The notes: a model not told the origin generated them from the letters alone. A stretch of DNA of 43,448 nt from Treponema sp. (GCA_017395545.1 JAFPUF010000045.1:1-43448); one strand, 5' to 3'; counted from the first letter of the stretch, positions 24,794 to 33,179 are shown. Translations and numbers: made by a program.

Positions 24794-26356
24794 ATGAAAA
24801 AGTTAATGAAGGGCCTTGTTGCTTCTGCATTGGTTGTTGCAATGGCTGCTCCTGTATTCTCTGCTCCTAAAAAAGGCGGACTTACAGACATCGAGATTTG
24901 GTATGGCGCTGCTGCTTCTGAAGCAGGTCCAGTTCCTAGCGACTGGGTTGGTTACAAAATCGTAAAAGATAAACTCGGAATCAACCTCAAACTTACAGCT
25001 CTTCCTTCATCAGAAGGCGACCAGGATACAAAAGTTAACGCAGCTGCAGCTGCTAACGCTCTTCCTGATTTGTTCATGGTTTCTGACGCTGTTTTCCAGA
25101 AACTCGTTCAGCAGAAAATGCTCGCTCCAGTTGATGATATGTACAAATTGATGCCAAATCGTACTGCAAAATTGTACGACAAAGACTCAAAAGCATTCAC
25201 AACTGTCGGTAAAAAATCATACGGCTTGGCTCAGCCAGGTTCAATCGTCCGCAACGAAGGCGTTCTTATCCGAAAAGACTGGCTCGATAAACTCGGTCTT
25301 AAAGTTCCAAAGACAACAGATGAATTCTTCGAAGTTATGAAAGCATTCACAGAAAAAGACCCGGACGGAAACGGTAAAGCTGATACTTACGGATACGGTG
25401 CATTCCTTGAACTCGCTGCTACAAACGAAGGTCTTGGAAAACGACTTGACCCAATCTTCGGTGCTTTCGGCGTTGCTGGTACATGGGATCTTTCTTCAAA
25501 GAAAACTGCTGGTCTTAACATCAACAAACCAGAATACTATGACGCACTCGTTTTCGTTAAGAAAATGGTTGACGCTGGTGTAATCGATCCAAACTGGATG
25601 GCTTACAAAAAGGATGACTTCCGTGCTGCATGGAAACAGGGCCGCTTCGGAATCATGCGCGAACAGAATGCTGCTTACGCTTCAAAAGCTAACTATGCTC
25701 CATTCGACGCAAACTTCCCAGAGGGTGAATGGATTATCGTTGATCCTCCAGTAGGACCAAAAGGAAAATCTTCTTGTGGTACATACACTCAGGCTTACCG
25801 AGTTTATGCAGTTTCTGCAAAAGCTGCAAAAGCTAAGAAAACAGCCAAAATCGCTGAACTCCTTGAATGGATGTCTTCAGACGAAGGTTACTATCTCCTC
25901 GGTTGGGGTCAGAAAGGTGTAAACTATGTCTTCAACGACAAGGGTGTTCCAACTGTTGACGGTCTTCCTGACCCATCAAAAGGATTCACAGAATCTGCTA
26001 ACATCCCTCTTACACAGCTTCGCAACATGGTTTACTACAACGGCGACATCGAGCTTGCTGCACGCTACCCAACTTATATCACAGATGTTTCACACAAAGA
26101 AATGTCTGCTCTTAAAGCTCTCCGTGAGATGCAGTCAAAAGCTTGGACAGCTTGTATCGGACAGAACAAAATGCCAAATCCAGATGCTGACGTTAAACGA
26201 TTCTACGAGCAGGGCGTTGTCGAGTTTATGACTGGAAAACGCGCTCTTAACCCAACAGAATGGAAAAAATGGCTCGCTGAGTTCAACTCAGTTGGTGGAA
26301 AAGCCTGGGAGGATGCAGGTATCAAAACTGCTAAAGAGCTTCGCCTTATCAAATAG
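24794..26356 (+). CDS. Extracellular solute-binding protein of the oligosaccharide ABC transporter
   Basis: A 520-aa periplasmic binding protein (family 1, LplA-like). The signal peptide MKKLMKGLVASALVVAMAAP is cleaved near VFSA-APKK; there is no lipobox Cys, so it should be soluble in the periplasm. The mature protein has the bilobal SBP pattern (TALPSSEGDQDTKVNAAAAA, EKDPDGNGKADTYGYG with an EF-hand-like calcium loop). A near-perfect AAGGAGG 5 nt before ATG and a strikingly narrow, GCT/GGT/CTT-rich codon choice indicate very high expression. A 15-bp hairpin and an independent 5' region precede it, and a strong terminator follows. Confidence 0.93.
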   Translation: MKKLMKGLVASALVVAMAAPVFSAPKKGGLTDIEIWYGAAASEAGPVPSDWVGYKIVKDKLGINLKLTALPSSEGDQDTKVNAAAAANALPDLFMVSDAVFQKLVQQKMLAPVDDMYKLMPNRTAKLYDKDSKAFTTVGKKSYGLAQPGSIVRNEGVLIRKDWLDKLGLKVPKTTDEFFEVMKAFTEKDPDGNGKADTYGYGAFLELAATNEGLGKRLDPIFGAFGVAGTWDLSSKKTAGLNINKPEYYDALVFVKKMVDAGVIDPNWMAYKKDDFRAAWKQGRFGIMREQNAAYASKANYAPFDANFPEGEWIIVDPPVGPKGKSSCGTYTQAYRVYAVSAKAAKAKKTAKIAELLEWMSSDEGYYLLGWGQKGVNYVFNDKGVPTVDGLPDPSKGFTESANIPLTQLRNMVYYNGDIELAARYPTYITDVSHKEMSALKALREMQSKAWTACIGQNKMPNPDADVKRFYEQGVVEFMTGKRALNPTEWKKWLAEFNSVGGKAWEDAGIKTAKELRLIK

Positions 26357-26391
26357 TTTTGTTGCTGGTAAACTAGTTTAACAGACTTTTG

Positions 26392-26427
26392 ACGGACACT
26401 GATTCTTTTTCGGTGTCCGTTTTTTTG
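26392..26427 (+). terminator. Rho-independent terminator of the ABC operon
   Basis: The ACGGACAC / GTGTCCGT stem (26392-26399 with 26413-26420) is followed by seven consecutive T. It ends the binding-protein transcript. Confidence 0.88.
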
Positions 26428-26456
26428 TTTAAAAAATACAAAAATACTCAACAACT

Positions 26457-26633
26457 TGTTGATAAGTGGTGGATAAATTGTTGATGAATGTGGAAAACTA
26501 ACTCAAGATTGTTGAAAAGTAACGGTAAGGTGTGGGTTTGTTTTTACGAAATGTGGAAAAGTACGATAGTTTTCCACCGGCTGTCAACAAAATGTTGGTA
26601 AGTTGTTGAAAAAATCAGAAAAAATGTTGAGAA
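26457..26633. other. Helically phased array of DnaA-box-like 9-mers (candidate oriC or DnaA-titration site)
   Basis: Nine-mers resembling TGTGGATAA (the DnaA box read on this strand) start at 26457 (TGTTGATAA), 26468 (GGTGGATAA), 26479 (TGTTGATGA), 26489 (TGTGGAAAA), 26510 (TGTTGAAAA), 26531 (TGTGGGTTT), 26552 (TGTGGAAAA), 26593 (TGTTGGTAA), 26604 (TGTTGAAAA) and 26625 (TGTTGAGAA), plus an opposite-strand GGTGGAAAA at 26570-26578. Steps are 11, 11, 10, 21, 21, 21, 41, 11 and 21 bp, i.e. close to multiples of 10.5, so all sites face one side of the helix. Four sites differ from the consensus at one position, the rest at two or three. An AT-rich stretch (26650-26690) follows. There is no coding potential. 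Confidence 0.6.
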
Positions 26634-26700
26634 GTTGTTAGGGAAGTGCTGATTAATTTTCTATTGAATTGTTCAGTGTTTCCTTTGTTTAAGAGAAAAA

Positions 26701-26830
26701 CCGCCTCCGCTATGGAATGGCGGCCCGTCTGTCTCTGGGACAGACGGAGCCGTTCCGGAACGAACGAAAGTGAGTGCAGGAATGAGCGTTAGCGAACCAT
26801 GGAACAGCGGTAGCCGGTTGACTCGGCTCA
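26701..26830. repeat. GC-rich multi-hairpin intergenic element
   Basis: About 130 bp, visibly richer in G+C than its flanks and with abrupt edges. It contains CCGCC...GGCGG (26701-26722), a perfect 9-bp stem CCGTCTGTC/GACAGACGG around TCTGG, the palindrome GTTCCGGAAC, and AGCCG/CGGCT at 26812-26828 followed by a T-rich tract. It could be a mobile palindromic element or a structured small RNA with its own terminator. No ORF is supported. Confidence 0.5.
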
Positions 26831-26853
26831 TATACTATTTTTATTTTTTTTAA

Positions 26854-26859
26854 TATAAT
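26854..26859 (+). promoter_or_regulatory. -10 box of a probable leaderless methyltransferase gene
   Basis: A perfect TATAAT ending 6 nt before the ATG at 26866; no SD. The -35 region is AT-rich without a good hexamer. Confidence 0.5.
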
Positions 26860-26865
26860 CCAGAT

Positions 26866-27633
26866 ATGAGAAACGACATTAGAAATGAACTTGCAGTTTG
26901 CGGTTTTGAAGCGGTTAAGGCCCTTGTAAAGAATAATCCTCAGAAAATCAGAAGATTTTATTATACACGCGACAGAATGATGGATTTTAAGGATTTATTC
27001 AAATCACTTGCGGAAAGAAAAGTTCCATACAACAATATTCCAGATGGGGAACTCGAAAAATTAAGCGGAACTCCGCATCATCAGGGCGTTGTCGCAATGA
27101 TTGAAATGCCCGAAATCCCGCATTTAAACACAAAAATTACAGATGACTGGCTTCACAATAAAGAAAGCGCAATCCTTCTGGACAGGGTTGGAAATGCAAA
27201 TAATCTCGGAGCCATTGTCAGAAGTGCGGCTTTTTTCGGTTTTAAAAACATCGTTATTCCGCGGGATGAGGCACAGAGTTCAATTACTACGAGTTCATAC
27301 CGTGTTGCCCAGGGCGGGATGGAATCCGTAAATGTCTATTCGATTCAGTCAATTGAAAAACTTCTTGTATCAATGAAAGGAAAAATGCTCCGTTTTGGAA
27401 CGGATGTCCGGGGAAAAGAATCAGTTTCAGTAATTCCTCAGCTTTGTTCAGAAAAAAATAAGCCGGCTTTGATTGTTCTTGGTAATGAAGAGCACGGAAT
27501 CTCAAGGCTTGTACGGGAAAACTGTGATGAGCTGGTTACAATTCCATGCGGAGCTGAAGGTGCTGCCCCGGTAATTGAAAGCCTGAATGTTGCACAGGCC
27601 GCAGCGATTATTTTTTATGAGTGCAGGAAATAG
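26866..27633 (+). CDS. SpoU/TrmH-family RNA 2'-O-methyltransferase (RlmB-like)
   Basis: A 255-aa SAM-dependent methyltransferase with a trefoil-knot fold. An N-terminal substrate-binding domain (about 1-95, ending SGTPHHQGVVAMIE, an RlmB/TrmH-type junction) precedes the SPOUT core. Motif 1 is NANNLGAIVRSAAFFGF, motif 2 IVLGNEEHGIS and motif 3 IPCGAEGAAPVIESLNVAQA. The domain arrangement fits methylation of a 23S rRNA ribose (RlmB position), but a tRNA target cannot be excluded. Leaderless promoter upstream; terminator directly after the stop. Confidence 0.9.
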   Translation: MRNDIRNELAVCGFEAVKALVKNNPQKIRRFYYTRDRMMDFKDLFKSLAERKVPYNNIPDGELEKLSGTPHHQGVVAMIEMPEIPHLNTKITDDWLHNKESAILLDRVGNANNLGAIVRSAAFFGFKNIVIPRDEAQSSITTSSYRVAQGGMESVNVYSIQSIEKLLVSMKGKMLRFGTDVRGKESVSVIPQLCSEKNKPALIVLGNEEHGISRLVRENCDELVTIPCGAEGAAPVIESLNVAQAAAIIFYECRK

Positions 27634-27644
27634 TAACACAAATA

Positions 27645-27669
27645 CGCTCCTTCGGGGGCGATTTTTTTT
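27645..27669 (+). terminator. Rho-independent terminator after the methyltransferase gene
   Basis: CGCTCC-TTCG-GGGGCG stem capped by a stable TTCG tetraloop and followed by an eight-T run. Confidence 0.88.
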
Positions 27670-27674
27670 GCTTG

Positions 27675-27703
27675 TTGTAAAACCCCTTGCATTTCAATAA
27701 AAT
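27675..27703 (+). promoter_or_regulatory. Leaderless promoter of proS
   Basis: TTGTAA at 27675-27680, a 17-bp spacer and TAAAAT at 27698-27703, then 7 nt to the ATG. No Shine-Dalgarno precedes the start codon. Confidence 0.55.
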
Positions 27704-27710
27704 AACCTCT

Positions 27711-29537
27711 ATGAAAACATCAAAATTCTATCTTTCAACACTCCGCGAAGCTCCCAGTGAGGCAGTAATCGCCAGCCACAAACTCATGCTTCGGGCCGGA
27801 ATCACACGCAAACTTGGAAACGGACTTTACACTTATCTTCCTTTGGGCGTCCGCTCTCTTTATAAACTTGAACAAATTATCCGCGAAGAACTGGACGAGT
27901 CTGGCGCGCTTGAATTCAAATCAACTGTTATCGTTCCTGGTGAAATCTGGAAAGAATCTGGCCGCTGGGAAACAATGGGCCCTCAGATGCTCAAAGCAAA
28001 AAACCGCGGCGAGCAGGATATGGTTGTCTCTCCTACAGCCGAAGAAGCTTACACTGCAATCGTTCGTGACGGTCTTGAGTCATACAAGCAGCTTCCTGTA
28101 AACCTCTATCAGATTAACACAAAATACCGCGATGAAATCCGTCCCCGATACGGTGTAATGCGTGGCCGGGAGTTCATCATGATGGACGGCTACTCAATGC
28201 ACGCAACTCAGGAATCACTGGACGAGACTTATGACGCTTATGCAAAGGCTTACCACAAGATTTTCAAACGCCTGGGGCTCAAAATCATTCCTGTAAAGGC
28301 TGACTCTGGTGCAATGGGCGGTAACGGCTCTGAAGAATTCATGGTTGAGTCTCCAATCGGGGATGACACACTCATCATCTGTCCAAAATGCGGATACGCC
28401 GCAAATGCAGAGAAGGCTGCCTGCGCAAACGACGAATCAACAAACAAAAAAGGCGAAAAAGTTCCTGCAACAGACAAAGCATACGAACTTGTCGAGACTC
28501 CCAATGTCTTTTCAATCGAGGATATGGAAAAATTCTTCGACGAGTCTCCAAAAATGTTCATCAAATGCCTTATCTATCGTGTAATCAACTCAGCCCTCGA
28601 TTACACAGGCCTTCCTGGAACAGAAAAATGGAAGCGTGTCAAAGATCCAGCCGGTGATTACTACCCTGTTTCTTATGTCTGCGTTTGTATCCGTGCCGAT
28701 CTGGATGTAAACGAAGCAAAACTCGCAGGCCTTCTCAAAGCAAGCGAAGTCGTTCTTGCCGAAGACGAAGAAATCCTTGAGTACGCTCAGGCTGGCCATG
28801 GTTTTGTCGGCCCAATGACTTCAAAATGTCCTCTCGTCGTTGACTATTCTGTAATCAAAGACGGTGTAGCCTGCATGCATGACGCAATCACAGGTTCCGG
28901 AAAAAATGGTTATCATGTAAAACATGTCGAGCCTGTCCGTGACTTCAAAGCCTTCCTCAACGCTGATGTACGCCTGGTCAAAGAAGGCGACAAATGTGCC
29001 TGCTGCGGCGACACCTTCTACCAGAAAAAGGGAAATGAGCTTGGTCACATCTTCAAGCTAGGTCAGAAATACACAAAATCAATGAAGGTAACTTTCCTTG
29101 CTGAGAACGGAAAGCCTGCAATCCCAACTATGGGCTGCTACGGAATCGGCGTTGACCGCACTCTCGCTTCAATCATCGAGGCAAACAACGACGACCACGG
29201 AATTATCTGGCCGATGACAGTCGCTCCGTTCCAGGTTTGTATCGTTCCAATCCGCTACGAAGGTGCAATGAAAGAAGAAGCCGACAAGATTTACGAGGCT
29301 CTCAAAAAAGCCGGAATCGAAGTTCTTCTTGACGACAGAAACGAGCGCCCGGGCGTTAAATTTGCCGACATGGAGCTTATCGGAATCCCGCTTCGAATCA
29401 CAGTCGGTGACAAAAATCTTCCGAACGTTGAGTTCAAGCCAAGAAGCGCCGAGAAAGCCGAACTTGTTCCTGCAACAGAGGCAGCAAAAAAGGCAGAAGA
29501 GTTCGTAAAAGCAGAACTTGCCCGCCTGAACGGATAA
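27711..29537 (+). CDS. proS: Prolyl-tRNA synthetase
   Basis: A 608-aa class II aminoacyl-tRNA synthetase of the bacterial type. Motif 1 surrounds GNGLYTYLPLGVRSL; motif 2 is RYGVMRGREFIMMDGYSMH; an INS editing domain (about residues 225-400) hydrolyses Ala-tRNAPro; motif 3 is GCYGIGVDRTLASIIE; and the anticodon-binding domain occupies the C-terminal ~110 residues (VCIVPIRYEG onward). Several Cys in the INS region (ICPKCGYAANAEKAAC, CACCGDTF) look like a zinc-ribbon-type pair, which is not typical of the domain. ATG 27711 is preferred over TTG 27687 because homology begins with MKTSKFYLSTLREAP. Highly biased codon use. Confidence 0.96.
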   Translation: MKTSKFYLSTLREAPSEAVIASHKLMLRAGITRKLGNGLYTYLPLGVRSLYKLEQIIREELDESGALEFKSTVIVPGEIWKESGRWETMGPQMLKAKNRGEQDMVVSPTAEEAYTAIVRDGLESYKQLPVNLYQINTKYRDEIRPRYGVMRGREFIMMDGYSMHATQESLDETYDAYAKAYHKIFKRLGLKIIPVKADSGAMGGNGSEEFMVESPIGDDTLIICPKCGYAANAEKAACANDESTNKKGEKVPATDKAYELVETPNVFSIEDMEKFFDESPKMFIKCLIYRVINSALDYTGLPGTEKWKRVKDPAGDYYPVSYVCVCIRADLDVNEAKLAGLLKASEVVLAEDEEILEYAQAGHGFVGPMTSKCPLVVDYSVIKDGVACMHDAITGSGKNGYHVKHVEPVRDFKAFLNADVRLVKEGDKCACCGDTFYQKKGNELGHIFKLGQKYTKSMKVTFLAENGKPAIPTMGCYGIGVDRTLASIIEANNDDHGIIWPMTVAPFQVCIVPIRYEGAMKEEADKIYEALKKAGIEVLLDDRNERPGVKFADMELIGIPLRITVGDKNLPNVEFKPRSAEKAELVPATEAAKKAEEFVKAELARLNG

Positions 29538-29547
29538 AATATACAGA

Positions 29548-29582
29548 TTATCATCTGTGCTGATTAATCGGTCAGATGATAA
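29548..29582 (+). terminator. Hairpin downstream of proS
   Basis: TTATCATCTG (29548-29557) pairs perfectly with CAGATGATAA (29573-29582). There is no T-run, so it may stabilise the mRNA end ahead of the stronger terminator at 29611. Confidence 0.45.
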
Positions 29583-29610
29583 AAGCAAAAACTATATTTG
29601 CTGAAGAAAA

Positions 29611-29661
29611 CCAAAAGACCGCCCGTTTTTGAAGTAGACTTCATTTCGGGCGGTCTTTTGG
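29611..29661. terminator. Bidirectional terminator between proS and the lipoprotein gene
   Basis: A perfect 15-bp inverted repeat, CCAAAAGACCGCCCG / CGGGCGGTCTTTTGG, with an inner GAAGT/ACTTC palindrome. The A-tract and T-tract on the two arms allow termination of both converging transcripts (proS + and lipoprotein -). Confidence 0.85.
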
Positions 29662-29682
29662 TTGTAAGGAGTACGAAGTGTT

Positions 29683-30108
29683 TTATTCGTAATAATAGAC
29701 TGTGTATGACATTCCGGCTGGGATGTTGTAAGTTGCGGTTATTTCTCCATTGGAATTATGGGCTGTGGCGGTTGTGTCTTTTTGCTGTGTTCCTGTTTTT
29801 GTAGATGTTGCTGTAAGAGAGTTTGACTTTACCAGCGCGATTAGCTCAAGACCGGTTTTATCTTTGAAATTTTCACTTGTATTTTTGAAAAAATGTCTGT
29901 TTGAATATCGTACGTCGAATACACTATTCCCGTTGTCGATACAAAAAAACACATCTACGATATAATAATTTTCGTTAGAAGTAAGGTTATACATATACTT
30001 CGTGACCAGAGATTCTTCCGAATCGCCGGAATCATCCGAGCAGGAAATGAACATGCTTACAGCAAGGACTGTAAGTGCCAGCAGCAAATATTTTTTGATA
30101 GATTTCAT
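29683..30108 (-). CDS. Small putative lipoprotein
   Basis: A 141-aa protein with a type II signal peptide: positively charged MKSIKKY, hydrophobic core and lipobox SMFISC (Cys23), followed by an acidic DDSGDSEES linker. The mature ~115 residues are Thr/Asn/Tyr-rich beta-strand sequence without a recognised domain. It is expected to be lipid-anchored in the periplasm or outer membrane after Lgt processing. GGAGG stands 7 nt before the ATG. It is monocistronic, convergent with proS and divergent from tatD. Confidence 0.85.
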   Translation of the reverse strand: MKSIKKYLLLALTVLAVSMFISCSDDSGDSEESLVTKYMYNLTSNENYYIVDVFFCIDNGNSVFDVRYSNRHFFKNTSENFKDKTGLELIALVKSNSLTATSTKTGTQQKDTTATAHNSNGEITATYNIPAGMSYTVYYYE

Positions 30109-30253
30109 ATCTATACCTCCTGTGACAAGAATAAATGAAGTCTTATGAAAAGTGTGTAAAAATTAAGCGAAAACTTACTAACTACTTATAAAATAAGAAG
30201 TTAGAATCTCCAAAAACTCTATTGTAAAAAGCAGAGGATGCTTTTGTCTGAAT

Positions 30254-30283
30254 TTGATTTGCCGGTCTGTTTTTTGATATAAT
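30254..30283 (+). promoter_or_regulatory. Leaderless promoter of tatD
   Basis: TTGATT at 30254-30259, an 18-bp spacer and a perfect TATAAT at 30278-30283. The ATG is 7 nt downstream and no SD is present. Confidence 0.58.
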
Positions 30284-30290
30284 TTTTTAT

Positions 30291-31151
30291 ATGTTCAGTG
30301 ATACACATTTTCATTTTCGAAATTTGATTGACGGGGGCTTGGACGGGGCTGAGCTTCTTTCTGAGCTTGTTGCGAGAAATACTTTTTTTGGGCTTGATAT
30401 TGGAACTAAGTGTGATGACCTGCTGCGCCGGCATGTAACATTTCAGGAGACTTTTGCAAAAATGAATTCCGGGGAGCGTGAGGCTGCAAGTGAGATGATT
30501 TATTATTCTGCCGGAATCTGGCCTGACGTCGATGAAATTATACATCGTGACGAAGCGATGAAGACTCTTGAAAGTCAGATTGAGACATTCATGGATAAAA
30601 GTCACCTCGTCGCAATCGGGGAATGTGGAATTGACCATCACTGGAATCCGGCCGGGGTTGACGGAAGGAATGAGAATGATTTTCACGAGGACACTTATGA
30701 GGGAGAAAAAGAACTTTTTCAGATGCAGATTGAACTGGCAAAAAAAATGAATCTCCCGGTCGTGGTTCACAGCAGAGAGGCTTTTTCGGATACTCTGGAC
30801 TGCATAAAAAACATGGGCTGGCACAACGGCGTTATACACTGTTATTCTTACGGAAAAGACGAAGCCCGGCAGTTTCTGGATTTGGGCTGGTACATCGCTT
30901 TCGGTGGGGCTGTAACATACACTAAAAAGGCAAAAATGGACGAAATGACAGAATTGTTGCGTTATGTCCCGGATGACAGAATTCTGATCGAAACGGATTC
31001 GCCGTATCTTGCTCCAGTTCCGTTCAGGGGAAGTGTTAATACGCCGGTTCTGGTGGAACACTGCTATAATTTTGTGGCTCATGCACGCGGTATTCTGGCG
31101 AGTGAGCTTAGCGTGACGGTTGATAAAAATATAAGGGAATTGTTTTTATGA
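30291..31151 (+). CDS. tatD: TatD family metal-dependent hydrolase (DNase)
   Basis: A 286-aa TIM-barrel amidohydrolase-fold nuclease. Metal and active-site motifs occur in order: DTHFH at residues 4-8, AIGECGIDHHW, VVHSREAF, GVIHCYSYG and ETDSPYLAPVPFRG near residue 229. TatD enzymes are 3'-5' exonucleases of DNA repair and degradation. An acidic insert at about 120-140 (GVDGRNENDFHEDTYEGEKE) is longer than in the typical ~260-aa enzyme. The stop overlaps the start of the next gene by 4 bp, so the pair is cotranscribed. Confidence 0.92.
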   Translation: MFSDTHFHFRNLIDGGLDGAELLSELVARNTFFGLDIGTKCDDLLRRHVTFQETFAKMNSGEREAASEMIYYSAGIWPDVDEIIHRDEAMKTLESQIETFMDKSHLVAIGECGIDHHWNPAGVDGRNENDFHEDTYEGEKELFQMQIELAKKMNLPVVVHSREAFSDTLDCIKNMGWHNGVIHCYSYGKDEARQFLDLGWYIAFGGAVTYTKKAKMDEMTELLRYVPDDRILIETDSPYLAPVPFRGSVNTPVLVEHCYNFVAHARGILASELSVTVDKNIRELFL

Positions 31152-32002
31152 TGTTCAGGCGATTTTTTCCGGTTGTGCTTTTGTTCTGCGGGCTGCAGGC
31201 TGCGTTTTGTTTTGGGAAGAAAGACTCCGGAGCCGGGGCAGAAAATAAAGATTCTCAGACTGGATCACAGGCTCCTCAACCGGGTAGCGGTGAAGAAAAA
31301 GAAGAAAAATCTGATGAATTCATAAAAATTGATCTTTATCTTGATACAAATGGCGGAAATCCGAAAAATCATTTTAACTGGAAGACGAAATCGACTTCTT
31401 ACAAAGATTTTTTTGATGCGGTGTCAGGGGCTTCAAAAGTTCACAGCACGAAATATTTCCGAGAGGCGGTTTTTGATACGCAGGGCAAAAGTTTGAAAGC
31501 TCCTGCGGGACTCAGAAATCTCTGTCTTTATTCTGTGTCAAATCCTGAACTGCTTCAAAAAGATGATTTTAAAATCGAGAAAAGCGGAGTTGACGGGAAA
31601 AAACTTATTATAACTTTTACTCACCGCGAAATTTCGTACAAAATTGAAAGCAATGAGAACGGGGAAATTCTGGTTCCTGAGAGTTTTTTGATTAAAAAGC
31701 CACAGAATCTCAAGCAAAATGAAAACCCGGAAAACACGGTACCAGAAAAAAAATCTGAAAATGGACCTTCTGAAGAAAAGCCCGAAGTACCTGCTGGTGA
31801 CGAAAATTCTCAAAACACTGAAGAAAAATCCCCCGATGACGGTTTTGTTTCCGATGAGCCTGCAGAATCTCTTAAAATGATTTATCAGGGAAAACTGAAG
31901 GCAAAACTGGACGAGAACGGAGTGCTTACCCTGAGTGGTAAGGTTAATCTTGAGAAAAGAAAAGAGATAAATACTCAAGAACTGAGTTTGACGGCGCCTT
32001 GA
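31148..32002 (+). CDS. Putative lipoprotein of unknown function
   Basis: A 284-aa protein with a signal peptide ending in lipobox LQAAFC, followed by a Gly/Ser/Glu-rich spacer. A globular part (about 60-180) contains YLDTNGGNPKNHFNWK. A low-complexity Glu/Pro/Asn/Lys stretch (about 180-235) follows, then a short beta-rich end (LKAKLDENGVLTLSGKVNLE). No domain is recognised. The ATG overlaps the tatD TGA. It is probably lipid-anchored with a disordered tether; partner unknown. Confidence 0.78.
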   Translation: MMFRRFFPVVLLFCGLQAAFCFGKKDSGAGAENKDSQTGSQAPQPGSGEEKEEKSDEFIKIDLYLDTNGGNPKNHFNWKTKSTSYKDFFDAVSGASKVHSTKYFREAVFDTQGKSLKAPAGLRNLCLYSVSNPELLQKDDFKIEKSGVDGKKLIITFTHREISYKIESNENGEILVPESFLIKKPQNLKQNENPENTVPEKKSENGPSEEKPEVPAGDENSQNTEEKSPDDGFVSDEPAESLKMIYQGKLKAKLDENGVLTLSGKVNLEKRKEINTQELSLTAP

Positions 32003-32081
32003 TAAAAATAACATTTTTTTTAATTCAAATTGAAAGAGTTAGGTGGTATAATAAGAGTACTCAAAGGTGGTCGGAAATTAT

Positions 32082-33131
32082 ATGAATTTCAGGAACATTC
32101 CTTTTTTTACACTTGCCGTCTCAGTTTTTGTTGTCGGGGGAATTATCGCCTGTAACAAAAGAATGGGCAGCACAGAGAAACCCCCTGCTGCTTCGGCCAA
32201 AGCGTTTATAATGCACATCGGACATGCCCAGACAGACGAATCTCCGCGCCACAGGTCTCTTCTGCATTTTAAGAATCAGGTTGAAAAACAGACTCACGGC
32301 CTTGTCAGAGTTGAGATTTTTGCGAACGGCATTGTCGGCGACGAAATTGAGATGACAAAGGCAGTTTCTCAGGGAAAACTTGAGGCTGTCCGTGGTGGGG
32401 ATCTTGAAGTCTTGCCGGAATCAATGCTTCTGGGCTTACCGATGATTGCTGATTCCCTTGAGGAAGCCCGAAAACTCTGTCACAGCGATTTTACCAGGAA
32501 TATGCTTTGTGATGCAGAGTCTGAAAATCTGATGGTTCTTGCCGTGGGGGACGATTCTGGGTTCAGACAGATTACTAATTCAATCCGTCCGATTACAAAA
32601 CCTTCAGACTTTGAGGGATTAAAAATACGTGCACCGCAGATTACTGCGACTATTGATTTTATAAACGAGCTTGGCGCTTCTGCAGAGGTAATTCCATTCA
32701 CTGAACTGTATGCGGCTCTTACTGTCGGAACTGTAGCCGGTCAGGAAAATCCTCTTGCCCTTATTGATTCAAGTAAATTTTATGAAGTTCAGAAATACTG
32801 CACGATTATCAATTATCAGTTTTTCCCGGAAATGATGTATGTCAGCCTTGAATGGTGGAAGAGCCTTCCTGAAGAATTCCAGAAAATCCTTACAGAATGC
32901 GCAAAAGAAATGATGGAAGAGAACGCAAGAATCACTGATGCCGAAAATGAATCATATATAAAGCACATTAAGGCTGCAGGCTGTGAGATTGTCACGCTTA
33001 CTCCAGAACAGAGGGCGGAATTTCTTCCTTATGCAGAGCGGGTCTGGAAAAAATATATCGACGACGGTTACGCAACGAAAGATGAACTCAAAGCTATGCT
33101 TTCTGTTGTAGGAAAAACAATAAACTGGTAA
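32082..33131 (+). CDS. TRAP transporter solute-binding protein (DctP family), lipoprotein
   Basis: A 349-aa extracytoplasmic receptor for a carboxylate-type substrate. It has a lipoprotein signal peptide with GGIIAC (Cys24 counted from 32082). The DctP fold is visible in IGHAQTDESPRHRSLLHF, FANGIVGDEIEMTKAV and the substrate-binding Arg region SDFEGLKIRAPQ, then PFTELYAALTVGTVAGQENPL. The ATG at 32082 gives a proper signal peptide; the GTG at 32067 would add five residues. No DctQ or DctM membrane genes are nearby, so it is an orphan receptor here. Its neighbour is a pectate lyase, which makes galacturonate or its oligomers a plausible ligand (inference). Confidence 0.9.
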   Translation: MNFRNIPFFTLAVSVFVVGGIIACNKRMGSTEKPPAASAKAFIMHIGHAQTDESPRHRSLLHFKNQVEKQTHGLVRVEIFANGIVGDEIEMTKAVSQGKLEAVRGGDLEVLPESMLLGLPMIADSLEEARKLCHSDFTRNMLCDAESENLMVLAVGDDSGFRQITNSIRPITKPSDFEGLKIRAPQITATIDFINELGASAEVIPFTELYAALTVGTVAGQENPLALIDSSKFYEVQKYCTIINYQFFPEMMYVSLEWWKSLPEEFQKILTECAKEMMEENARITDAENESYIKHIKAAGCEIVTLTPEQRAEFLPYAERVWKKYIDDGYATKDELKAMLSVVGKTINW

Positions 33132-33179
33132 AATCTCAAATCTCGCAGCTGGCGGGAGTGTTAACAACTGGAGGTTTGT

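Noticed and set aside
26701..26830. tRNA or rRNA fragment in the GC-rich block
   Set aside because: The stems do not make a cloverleaf and no conserved tRNA T-loop or rRNA sequence is seen.
30219..31082. 287-aa open frame antisense to tatD
   Set aside because: tatD has full catalytic motifs and a promoter; the antisense frame has no recognisable domain or start signal.
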